From Pseudaquidulcibacter saccharophilus (GTDB lineage: Bacteria > Pseudomonadota > Alphaproteobacteria > Caulobacterales > Aquidulcibacteraceae): DNA of 64,000 bases. The notes below the pieces were generated by a model. It searched no databases. It was not told where the DNA came from and saw only the letters and a program-made list of their open reading frames with translations. Positions 16,697 to 23,844 of this stretch are shown piece by piece (positions within the stretch are counted from its first letter, which is position 1; every line of letters begins with the position of its first letter). Made by a program: the position numbers and the translations under genes. The DNA is taken from NCBI RefSeq assembly GCF_019455445.1, contig NZ_JAHWUS010000001.1, forward strand, positions 1,135,856 to 1,199,855, written 5' to 3'.

Positions 16697-17166
16697 ATTG
16701 GATATGAGCCAGATGGGTTAAGCCCAGATGCACGAATTAAAATTTTATCGCCAGGCTTTGCAGCACGGTCATATTCGTGGGTTCCAGTGACTGGCTTCCC
16801 GTTAAACGGTGAAGTATATTTGAAAGTTACATTCGATTTATGGGCAACATTTCCGCCAACCCATTTTGCATCGGCTTGCAAGCTTTGTTCGGCTTTTACA
16901 CAATCCATTTTTGCCGATTCTATATAGCCGTGACGTTTGCGATATTTGCGGGGCAAGAAGTTTTTGATGGCGCTCCAAACGCTATTATTATCAACTTCTT
17001 TCATGATTGTGCAGTAATTATTTGCTGAAACAACCTGTCCTTGTACCTGTTTCCAGCCCATTTGTTGATAATAACCAAAGCCAACCCCACCAACAATAAC
17101 AACACCAATTACAATTGGCGTGAATTTTCCGAATATTTTGTTTAGAAGTTTTGTGATTAAATTCAT
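16693..17166 (-). CDS. Hypothetical membrane-anchored protein with FKYTSP motif (paralogue A)
   Basis: The 157-residue protein has one N-terminal membrane helix (about residues 15-31) and a soluble domain ending in beta-type sequence. The segment VTFKYTSPFNGKPVTGTHEYDRAAKPGD is matched by VSFKYTSPIDGKTYDKTRE...YPGQ in the gene at 18851-19366, so the two are paralogues. Both also have conserved Cys in the middle (NNYCTIM, KMDCVKA). The domain resembles DUF3592-type extracytoplasmic domains, but this is not certain. It starts with ATG at 17166, upstream of and divergent from the riboswitch-controlled exchanger. Confidence 0.75.
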   Translation of the reverse strand: MNLITKLLNKIFGKFTPIVIGVVIVGGVGFGYYQQMGWKQVQGQVVSANNYCTIMKEVDNNSVWSAIKNFLPRKYRKRHGYIESAKMDCVKAEQSLQADAKWVGGNVAHKSNVTFKYTSPFNGKPVTGTHEYDRAAKPGDKILIRASGLNPSGSYPI

Positions 17167-17346
17167 GTTTCCCCCCGTCTTTGCAGAAAAATTTGAATAA
17201 AAATTGCGTTGGATTTAATTGATTTATCCGGTCATTGGTTGTGAATTTTATACGCCAAGCAAAAACATTTCCGTCGTGTAATGTTGAAATTTTAACAGCA
17301 ATTCAGAAGGTTACAGGGTTTACATTCGGCTATGGGTAAATTATTA

Positions 17347-17462
17347 CCCCCAAATCATTTGGGGAGTAGCCGTCACCGTCATCGGTGAAGATTATGTCAA
17401 CATACTTGTGCGGCATGCACATGGCATATTCATCAGCAAGTCTGAATTGGCAAGACCATTGG
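17347..17462 (+). promoter_or_regulatory. yybP-ykoY (manganese) riboswitch
   Basis: The leader contains the conserved blocks of the Mn2+-sensing yybP-ykoY aptamer in order. GGGGAGTAGC lies at 17361-17370, followed by a TCACCG/CGGTGA hairpin at 17373-17388. GTCAACATAC follows at 17396-17405, and GGCAAGACC near 17449-17458. In known members the first and third blocks form the Mn2+ site between two docked helices. A CCCCAAA/TTTGGGG hairpin at the 5' end overlaps the first block and could be an alternative fold. Pairing of the outermost helix P1 is weak as read by eye. Confidence 0.88.
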
Positions 17463-17479
17463 TAAAGAGTGCACACCTT

Positions 17480-17527
17480 GACCGGGTGGGCTGTATTCTT
17501 TGCCTTTGGATGTTTGCCCGCCCGGTC
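17480..17527 (+). promoter_or_regulatory. Expression-platform hairpin of the manganese riboswitch
   Basis: A 12-bp stem with one G-T pair (GACCGGGTGGGC / GCCCGCCCGGTC) and a 24-base loop ends 12 bases before the exchanger ATG. No T run follows, so it is more likely to act on translation or on another terminator-like choice than as a simple terminator. How it couples to the aptamer is not obvious. Confidence 0.6.
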
Positions 17528-17539
17528 ACAAATGAAATA

Positions 17540-18526
17540 ATGCTTGTAACTTTAATTTTATTTTTCGCCTCGGCAATTGCAATTTATTTGGCATGCGAGT
17601 TTTTCGTAAATGGTGTTGAATGGGTCGGTAAACGGCTTAATTTCGGGCAGACAGCAGTTGGAACGGTTTTGGCAGCATTCGGAACCGCATTGCCCGAAAG
17701 TGCGGTTACATTTTTTGCCGCAGTTTTTGGCAAAGACGCCCACCAAAAAGATATTGGCGTTGGTGCGGCAATGGGCGGGCCATTGGTTTTGGCAACCATT
17801 GCTTATGGCATTGTCGGCTTTTCCCTTTGGTACAAAAGATACCGCGAAAAAAGCCCTGATTATTTAATTCAAGGTAATTATAATCACCTTGCCAAAGATC
17901 AATTATCATTTCTTGTAATTTTCGCATTTAAAGTGGCTTTAGGTCTGGTTGCATTCACGATTAAACCTTGGCTTGGGGTTTTATTCCTTATAGCATACGG
18001 TTTTTATGTCTGGCGGGAAATCAATTCCGAAGAAGAAGATGAGGGCGAGGAATTAGAAGATTTAAAAATTCGCCCCCATAACCCAACACTTTTTTGGTCA
18101 GGTTTTCAGACATTGGCGGCCCTTGTGGTTATTGCGATTGCGTCCCAAACCTTTGTCCACCAGCTTGAAAGCATAGGTGAACTTGCGGGGCTTCCGCCAC
18201 ATATTATCGCCCTTCTTTTAAGTCCTGTTGCAACCGAATTACCAGAAACCATGAATGCAATCATTTGGGTCAGACAGGGTAAAGAGCGCCTCGCACTCGC
18301 CAATATTTCCGGTTCAATGATGATACAGGCCACCATTCCATCGGCAATCGGTATTATGGCGACCAAATGGATGTTTGATACAACATTGGTCGTTGCAGCC
18401 GGTGTTACATTTGTTGCGATGACATTGCTATATTTCATGTTCAAACGTGGCAAGGTCGATAGCAGGTTATTAGGCGGCATCGGGCTTTTATACGCGGTGT
18501 TTGGCGGTTGGATGCTGTTTCATTGA
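17540..18526 (+). CDS. CaCA-family cation exchanger under manganese riboswitch control
   Basis: The 328-residue inner-membrane protein has two inverted repeats of the Ca2+/cation antiporter fold. The alpha-1 motif is FGTALPESAVTFFAA and the alpha-2 motif LLLSPVATELPETMNA, each carrying the paired acidic residue that binds the cation. An acidic loop (NSEEEDEGEELEDL) separates the halves. The riboswitch in front suggests that manganese induces it, making Mn2+ (perhaps also Ca2+) export its likely job. ATG at 17540 is taken as the start because it opens directly on the first helix. A longer frame would run through the riboswitch. Confidence 0.88.
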   Translation: MLVTLILFFASAIAIYLACEFFVNGVEWVGKRLNFGQTAVGTVLAAFGTALPESAVTFFAAVFGKDAHQKDIGVGAAMGGPLVLATIAYGIVGFSLWYKRYREKSPDYLIQGNYNHLAKDQLSFLVIFAFKVALGLVAFTIKPWLGVLFLIAYGFYVWREINSEEEDEGEELEDLKIRPHNPTLFWSGFQTLAALVVIAIASQTFVHQLESIGELAGLPPHIIALLLSPVATELPETMNAIIWVRQGKERLALANISGSMMIQATIPSAIGIMATKWMFDTTLVVAAGVTFVAMTLLYFMFKRGKVDSRLLGGIGLLYAVFGGWMLFH

Positions 18527-18712
18527 TTTATACATTCTCCTTATTGTTAATTCATTGCTTCCCCTAAAATGTTGACATTTGTTGACATTGCTAAGTTCAG
18601 GTCGTCATTAAGACGGCCTGCACAACGCCAAAAAACCCTGACATTTCCTGATAATTATTAGGTAATCATCGGACTTTTGGTTCTTGCCTAAGATATTATA
18701 AGGGTAAATTTT

Positions 18713-18825
18713 TCGGCGATGATAGTGTCCTTACTTCCCCTTGCGAGAAAGCTTCCGCGCAGTATATGAAGGAGGTGGCAAGGGGTAATTGCCCGCAAGG
18801 TTTGTTATAAAATACCTGTCGCCGA
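18713..18825 (+). ncRNA. Candidate structured small RNA (possibly 6S-like)
   Basis: The 325-bp space between two convergent genes holds a 113-nt segment with rod-like pairing. A perfect 7-bp closing stem (TCGGCGA / TCGCCGA) is followed by CCTT/AAGG flanking an open bubble, an 8-bp CCCCTTGC/GCAAGGGG stem, and a CTTC/GAAG tip. A TATTAT box at 18694-18699 is placed to start transcription just before the stem, and T-rich sequence follows from 18831. A rod with a central bubble is the 6S RNA plan, but I cannot match its conserved bases. Upstream, an exact 10-bp tandem (TGTTGACATT, 18570-18589) carries two TTGACA boxes. Confidence 0.42.
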
Positions 18826-18850
18826 CCATCTTTCAATTGTTATTATTTTT

Positions 18851-19366
18851 TTAATCCTGCTTGGTGGCGCTTTTTATATGGATGCGTTTGGGGTAATATT
18901 TCCAAACCTCTATATTCAACATCTGCCCCGGATAGGCTTCACCACCAATTTCACGGGTTTTATCATAAGTTTTGCCATCAATCGGTGAAGTGTATTTAAA
19001 GCTTACTGTGCTATATTCATTTAAATCTGAATCGTGCCATTTTTCTTTGACTTTGCGCAAATTTCTTGCGGCATCGCAGTCCATGTGTTTTGTTACAATG
19101 GTTTTGTAGTCATCGCGTGAAATTATTTTTTCTATAAAGTTTTTCTCAACGCGATTTTCCAATGCACAGCTAAAAACCGAACTATTAATTTCGGCAGTTG
19201 TTGGCACAAAATTATTATAATAATCAAACATATAGGCAAAGCCGCCAACAACAGTAATTATTATTGGCGGTATGAAATAATCAATATTTTTGCGATAAAA
19301 TTCCCATTCCATTTGATTGGTATAAGAATTGAAAATATTGCCTAATATGCTGCTGAGAAAATTCAT
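18851..19366 (-). CDS. Hypothetical membrane-anchored protein with FKYTSP motif (paralogue B)
   Basis: The 171-residue protein has a membrane segment at about residues 31-49 and a soluble domain containing VSFKYTSPIDGKTYDKTRE. This corresponds to the same stretch of the protein at 16693-17166. Cys residues (FSCALEN, HMDCDAA) occupy similar places before the motif. The two genes flank the manganese-controlled exchanger and the candidate RNA, suggesting a local duplication that was later separated, or genes inserted between copies. No function is known. It sits downstream of the lyase gene with a 23-bp gap and may be co-transcribed with it. Confidence 0.72.
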   Translation of the reverse strand: MNFLSSILGNIFNSYTNQMEWEFYRKNIDYFIPPIIITVVGGFAYMFDYYNNFVPTTAEINSSVFSCALENRVEKNFIEKIISRDDYKTIVTKHMDCDAARNLRKVKEKWHDSDLNEYSTVSFKYTSPIDGKTYDKTREIGGEAYPGQMLNIEVWKYYPKRIHIKSATKQD

Positions 19367-19389
19367 TATATGATAATAACTATAAATAG

Positions 19390-20436
19390 TTAAAATCCAT
19401 ATAATTCCTTAAGGCTTGGATCTTTTTCGGCAACCTGTTTTGCGGTATCGACCATTACTTTGGCCTGTTTCCAGGTTGCGTCATCCTGCATCTTGCCATC
19501 AATCATGGCAACACCAGAACCATCTGGCATGGCTTCAAGGATTTTTTTGGCGAACAAGACTTCGTTAACATCTGGGCTAAAGACCTTTTTGGCAATTGCC
19601 ACCTGATTAGGGTGCAATGACCATGCACCGGCACAGCCAAGCAAAAAGGCATTGCGGAATTGTTGTTCGCACGCATCCAAATCGGCAATGTCACCAAATG
19701 GGCCATAAAATGCCTTGATACCCGCACTTTGGCAGGCATCAACCATTTTGGCGATTGTATAATGCCATAAATCTTGTTGCACGCTTTCACGTGCAACGTC
19801 ACCATTAACATCACCCAAAACGCGGTAACCCGGATGCCCACCGCCCACACGGGTGGTTTTCATGGCGCGCGATGCCGCCAAATCCGCAGGACCCAAAGAA
19901 ATCCCTTGCATACGCGGGCTTGCAAGGGCGATTTTTTCAACATTGGCCACACCTTCGGCGGTTTCCAAAATCGCGTGAATTAGGATTGGCTTGGTTACAC
20001 CTGCTTTGGCCTCTAGCTGGGCAAGAAGTTGATCGACATAATGAATGTCCCAAACGCCTTCGACCTTTGGAATCATAACCACATCAATTTTATTGCCAAC
20101 TTGGGTCACGATTTCGGTTAAATCATCAAGCAACCAAGGGGAGTTAAGGCAGTTAACCCGTGTCCAAAGTCCTGTGCCAAGGGCGGCAAAATCGGTTTCT
20201 TTCGCCATTTTGATAAAGCCCGCACGTGCGTTTTCTTTTTCTGTGGCGGGAATGGCATCTTCAAGATTGCCAAGAATAACATCAACGGTTTTTGCAATTT
20301 CTGGCACTTTGGCGACAACTTTTTCAAGATGCGGCGGCACAAAATGAATCATACGCTCAACCCGAACTGGAAGTTCGCGGTATGGCATTGGTGCGCCGAT
20401 TGCCAAAGGTTTATAAAAGCTGCGTGGTGTTTTCAT
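19390..20436 (-). CDS. HpcH/HpaI-family CoA-ester lyase (malyl-CoA / beta-methylmalyl-CoA lyase-like)
   Basis: The 348-residue protein belongs to the citrate-lyase beta/HpcH barrel. It shows [25 protein letters not shown] (acidic metal ligand), TGLWTRVN (Arg for the carboxylate), [13 protein letters not shown] (second acidic ligand) and [15 protein letters not shown]. The N-terminal [19 protein letters not shown] is typical of the alphaproteobacterial Mcl group. That group cleaves malyl-CoA or methylmalyl-CoA to glyoxylate and acetyl- or propionyl-CoA, for example in the ethylmalonyl-CoA pathway. No other gene of that pathway is nearby, so the substrate remains inferred. A GGGGGA sequence precedes ATG at 20436. 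Confidence 0.85.
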   Translation of the reverse strand: MKTPRSFYKPLAIGAPMPYRELPVRVERMIHFVPPHLEKVVAKVPEIAKTVDVILGNLEDAIPATEKENARAGFIKMAKETDFAALGTGLWTRVNCLNSPWLLDDLTEIVTQVGNKIDVVMIPKVEGVWDIHYVDQLLAQLEAKAGVTKPILIHAILETAEGVANVEKIALASPRMQGISLGPADLAASRAMKTTRVGGGHPGYRVLGDVNGDVARESVQQDLWHYTIAKMVDACQSAGIKAFYGPFGDIADLDACEQQFRNAFLLGCAGAWSLHPNQVAIAKKVFSPDVNEVLFAKKILEAMPDGSGVAMIDGKMQDDATWKQAKVMVDTAKQVAEKDPSLKELYGF

Positions 20437-20539
20437 TTTTTCCCCCAGAATTTCCCCTAGAAAATTTTTTAAAATAGTTCGGGGGTGAAAATATGCTTGT
20501 AAATATTTTTTTGCAAGTGCGAAATTAACCGACTTAAGT

Positions 20540-21805
20540 TTAATTTTTATTCTTTTCTTGGCTAAGCGATTTTAGAAATTCTACAATATCTTTTGCATCA
20601 TCATCGCTTAGATATTTTGGTTTGTTGCAGGTGCTAAAGGAATTGTTATTAATGCAATCTGGAGACACGTTTTTGGTTGCCATTCCCAATTGGGAAACCG
20701 CCATAATTTTCACGGCTTCTTCAAGATTATTGACCTTACCATTATGGAAATAGGGTGCTGTTTCGGTAATATTGCGAAGGGATGGAATGCGGAATGTGCG
20801 GCTTTTGCTATTTTTCTCAATCAAATCATATTGCCGCGAATAGTTTGAGGTATAGACAGGAAAAATCCGCAAACCATCCGAACCATTATAAAGTGAGTTT
20901 ACGCCGGCACGCGAAAAATCTGGGCCATCATGGCAATTCTTGCAGCCAATTGAATAAAATTTCTTCATTCCTTTAATCTGCTGGGGTGAAAGTGCCTTTA
21001 AATCGCCGGCAACATATTTGTCATACGGCGTATCAGAGGTGATAAGGGTTCTTTCATAGGTGGCAATTGCATTTAATAAATTTGTTTCGGTAATGCCCGT
21101 TTTGCCGTAAACCTGATTAAATGCTTTTGCGTAATATTCGTCTTGTTTTAGACGTGAAACAACATCGCCAAGACTTTGTTTGCCCATTTCAATGGGGTTG
21201 GTCATTGGCCCTTTTGCCTGTTCTTCTAAAGATTTTGCACGACCATCCCAAAATTGGGTTTTCATAAAGGCGGCATTTTTCACACTGGGCGAATTGCGTG
21301 GCCCGATTTGCCCAAAAACGCCGGTTGCGGTGGGTTTACCGTCCGTACCGCCAAATTTAACAATATCGTGGCAGGTTGCACACGAAACCTCCCCATTTAT
21401 TGATAAGGCCTTGTCATAAAATAATTCTTTGCCCAATTCGGCGGCGCTTAGATTGGTTTTTAAATTGGCAACAGGTTGTGCAAGAGATTGCCAATTTGCC
21501 CCGCGTAAGTTGGGATTGATTTTGATGGCGGTGGTGGGGGGGATGGAATAATTCTGCTCGGCTAGAAAGCGTTTATGAAATTCGGCGGCGCGCCTTTTGG
21601 TGCTTTCTTCTACCGTAATGAATATAAAATATTTTAACATAAAGGCAAAAACCCCGGAACCAAGTGCAATTCCAAAAACAATCCGCCCCAAAAGCGGAAG
21701 TTTCAAACCTTTGCTTAGATCCGAGCCGACAATAAACCATATGCCTAATAAACCACATAGGATTACAATCAGACCCACAATGTGGAAGCCTGCTAACGAA
21801 GTCAT
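20540..21805 (-). CDS. Membrane-anchored di-heme cytochrome c peroxidase (CcpA/MauG family)
   Basis: The 421-residue protein has two N-terminal membrane helices (about residues 7-26 and 38-63). A periplasmic di-heme peroxidase domain follows, with CATCH (142-146) and CKNCH (288-292) heme sites and the family segments [25 protein letters not shown] and [24 protein letters not shown] near the C-terminus is also typical. Such enzymes reduce H2O2 with electrons from c-type cytochromes. Tethering to the inner membrane by two helices is unusual, since most are soluble. The gene is last in an operon with a Crp/Fnr regulator (13-bp gap), suggesting control by oxygen or peroxide state. Confidence 0.9.
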   Translation of the reverse strand: MTSLAGFHIVGLIVILCGLLGIWFIVGSDLSKGLKLPLLGRIVFGIALGSGVFAFMLKYFIFITVEESTKRRAAEFHKRFLAEQNYSIPPTTAIKINPNLRGANWQSLAQPVANLKTNLSAAELGKELFYDKALSINGEVSCATCHDIVKFGGTDGKPTATGVFGQIGPRNSPSVKNAAFMKTQFWDGRAKSLEEQAKGPMTNPIEMGKQSLGDVVSRLKQDEYYAKAFNQVYGKTGITETNLLNAIATYERTLITSDTPYDKYVAGDLKALSPQQIKGMKKFYSIGCKNCHDGPDFSRAGVNSLYNGSDGLRIFPVYTSNYSRQYDLIEKNSKSRTFRIPSLRNITETAPYFHNGKVNNLEEAVKIMAVSQLGMATKNVSPDCINNNSFSTCNKPKYLSDDDAKDIVEFLKSLSQEKNKN

Positions 21806-21818
21806 TTAAATCACCAGA

Positions 21819-22472
21819 TTAGGAAATATATTGTTTTAATTTTTCAAGTTTCGTGACTTTGATACTTCCGGTTTCAACCTTGATAAGACCCGCATCGACA
21901 AGCCGCTTTAAAAGCCGTGACACTACCTCGCGCGAAGTTGCCAAATGGCGGCTTATTTGTGCCTGTGTGATTTTTATAACGGGTGATGATACCGCGCGGC
22001 GGTAAATGAAACGGGCAATTCGTGTCTCAAGTGCCGAGGTGGCGGTTTCTTCAACCATTGCCATTAAATCAAACAGTCGCGACGAGAGGGCGTCAAACGC
22101 AAATTTCTGCACGCTTGCCTCGGAGCCAAATAATTCCTTGAAAAATGCGTTGGGGATGACCGTAATTTCAACGTCCCCTTCGGTTTCCACCCATGCCGGA
22201 TATTCAATTCCCGAAAATGTGCAATTAAGTGCAAGGATACAGGTCTGACCAGGTTCAATCCAGTATAAAGTCCCTTCGCGACCTTGCGCATTGATATAAT
22301 AAATGCGCAAGGCGCCTTTGGTTACAAGATAGACACCCTCAACTAAATCACCGCGCTTTATCAATTGCAGGGCGTTTGCGAATTTATAGGTTTTGATATT
22401 TTCATAAAACTTCGCAATCGACCGCTCGCTTAGGGCGTTGATAAAGGGGAATAATTCGGCTTGAGGTGTCAT
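21819..22472 (-). CDS. Crp/Fnr-family transcriptional regulator
   Basis: The 217-residue protein has a cyclic-nucleotide-binding-like beta-barrel (about residues 20-110), a dimerisation helix, and a winged helix (ITQAQISRHLATSREVVSRLLKRL). Only one Cys occurs (ILALNCTF), so it is not an FNR with a [4Fe-4S] cluster. The barrel lacks the clear RSAATVTA-type cAMP pocket, so the signal is unknown; heme-, nitrite- or redox-sensing branches are possible. The recognition-helix residues (SREVVSR) fit half-sites close to TGTGA, which is what stands upstream of its operon. Auto-regulation is therefore likely. Confidence 0.9.
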   Translation of the reverse strand: MTPQAELFPFINALSERSIAKFYENIKTYKFANALQLIKRGDLVEGVYLVTKGALRIYYINAQGREGTLYWIEPGQTCILALNCTFSGIEYPAWVETEGDVEITVIPNAFFKELFGSEASVQKFAFDALSSRLFDLMAMVEETATSALETRIARFIYRRAVSSPVIKITQAQISRHLATSREVVSRLLKRLVDAGLIKVETGSIKVTKLEKLKQYIS

Positions 22473-22483
22473 TACATTTGCCC

Positions 22484-22783
22484 TCAGATTTTATTGAAGA
22501 AAATATCCGTCGGTGTGGATGAATTTATTTCAACAATTGTATCATATGGCAAGCCAACTTTTTCATGGGCGCGCTTTACTGCCTCAACATTTGGGGCAAG
22601 GTTAAGGCAGAAGGCGCGTGCCGCATCAAAGCCAACCAAGATGTTGAGATTAACCACCCCTTCTTCGCGACAGGCTTTTTCATATTGGCTATGAAAGCCT
22701 GCAAAGTCTTGTTTTGAAATGCCTTTTGGGAAAGTTTGGTTTTCCGCATCATGCAGGTCAATAAATAGTTTCAGTTTTTCCAT
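22484..22783 (-). CDS. DUF4242 family protein
   Basis: The 99-residue protein has the DUF4242 ferredoxin-like pattern: LKLFIDLHDAE, then GVVNLNILVGFDAARAFCLNLAPNVEAVKRAHEKVG and a C-terminal PYDTIVEI. A structurally known relative binds nickel, but most members are uncharacterised and no metal site is proposed here. It is the first gene of the DUF4242 / Crp-Fnr / peroxidase operon, with a strong AAGGAG ribosome site before ATG at 22783 and a CRP-type palindrome upstream. Its single Cys (AFCLN) is conserved-looking. Association with the peroxidase suggests a role in a stress response. Confidence 0.85.
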   Translation of the reverse strand: MEKLKLFIDLHDAENQTFPKGISKQDFAGFHSQYEKACREEGVVNLNILVGFDAARAFCLNLAPNVEAVKRAHEKVGLPYDTIVEINSSTPTDIFFNKI

Positions 22784-22832
22784 TTTCGTCTCCTTTGATG
22801 TTCAAAGGATAAAATGGGATGGTTTTTTAGGC

Positions 22833-22848
22833 TGTGACAAAGGTCACA
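22833..22848 (-). promoter_or_regulatory. Crp/Fnr-type operator (TGTGA-N6-TCACA) of the DUF4242 operon
   Basis: TGTGAC-AAAG-GTCACA is a perfect 16-bp palindrome and matches the CRP consensus exactly. Its centre (22840.5) is 41.5 bases from a plausible start at 22799, with TATCCT at 22811-22806 as the -10 box. That is the classical class II activator spacing. The Crp/Fnr protein encoded two genes later is the obvious candidate to bind it. Confidence 0.85.
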
Positions 22849-22862
22849 CCTGCGACCTTATG

Positions 22863-23804
22863 TCATTTATTTCGGCCTAATGGATGTTTATCTTCAAGCA
22901 TGGTTTTTAGCTTTTCATAGGCGACATGGGTATAAATTTGGGTGGTGGAAATATCCGAATGCCCAAGCATGACCTGAACCGCGCGCAAATCCGCCCCACC
23001 TTCAAGCAGATGTGTGGCAAAGGCGTGGCGCAAGGTGTGGGGTGATAATTTGGCAATATCAACGCCCGCAATAAGCCCCAATTTATCCAAAAGCCGTGCA
23101 TATTGCCGGCGCCCAAAATGCCCCTCTGCAGTATTGGCGGGGAACATATATTTCTGTGCCTTTTCTTTTATATTTAATTCTTTGGGCAAGGTTACTTCGC
23201 GCACGGATAGCCAGTCTTTGATTGCATTTAATGTTGCGGGACTAAGGGGGACAAGGCGCTCTTTAGAGCCTTTACCACGAATAATAATTGCCTGAATATC
23301 GTGGTTTTGTAGTGCCGATAATGGAATGGCGGTAAATGGTAATTCCACCAATTCAGATACCCTAAGGCCCGAACCATACATTAATTCAACCATGCAAATA
23401 GCACGCGTTTTTTCAATTGGTTTTAGCTTTTCACATGCGGCGATTAATTTATCGATTTCGCCGACTTCGACAATTTTCGGCAAGGGGCGGGTGGTTTTTG
23501 CCCCCTCCCACCGTGAAGTCGGGTCAATATCAATCATTTTTTCAAGTAAAAGGAATGAGAAAAACTGTCGTAATGCTGCGCGCCGTCGCAAAAGTGTGGC
23601 ATTCTTAAGCCCACGATTATCCAAATCGACCGAGTATTTTTCAATTACTTTATGATCAATTTCTTTGGGTGCTATGGGGTGATTGTGACTAGATAAAAAT
23701 TCAAAAAAATCGTTCAAATCGCGTTCATAGGCGGCAATAGTATTCTTGCTTGCGCCACGTTCCGCGCTTAACATTTCTAGGAATGTTGAGGTTTCCTCAA
23801 TCAT
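22863..23804 (-). CDS. xerD: Site-specific tyrosine recombinase XerD
   Basis: The 313-residue protein has the SAM-like core-binding domain (about 1-90) and the catalytic domain with the tyrosine recombinase residues: R148 (YGSGLRVSEL), Lys in RGKGSKER, H256 and R259 (HTLRH), H282 (LGHSDIS) and Y291 (IYTHV). XerD with XerC resolves chromosome dimers at dif. Chromosomal position beside aroK, as in many alphaproteobacteria, and standard length argue for the housekeeping enzyme and not an integrase of a mobile element. No dif-like site was noticed. Confidence 0.93.
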   Translation of the reverse strand: MIEETSTFLEMLSAERGASKNTIAAYERDLNDFFEFLSSHNHPIAPKEIDHKVIEKYSVDLDNRGLKNATLLRRRAALRQFFSFLLLEKMIDIDPTSRWEGAKTTRPLPKIVEVGEIDKLIAACEKLKPIEKTRAICMVELMYGSGLRVSELVELPFTAIPLSALQNHDIQAIIIRGKGSKERLVPLSPATLNAIKDWLSVREVTLPKELNIKEKAQKYMFPANTAEGHFGRRQYARLLDKLGLIAGVDIAKLSPHTLRHAFATHLLEGGADLRAVQVMLGHSDISTTQIYTHVAYEKLKTMLEDKHPLGRNK

Positions 23805-23844
23805 GTTTTTTTCTTACTAGGCATAGTTTTTTTCCAAATAGGCA

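Noticed and set aside
18713-18825. SRP RNA or tmRNA as identity of the 18.7 kb RNA
   Set aside because: The GGAA tetraloop region and conserved AGGTCAGG of SRP RNA are absent, and no tag-peptide frame or tRNA-like ends of tmRNA are seen.
22863-23804. The tyrosine recombinase as an integrase marking a mobile element
   Set aside because: It has XerD length and motifs, sits by aroK as in related chromosomes, and no attachment repeats or mobile genes are nearby.
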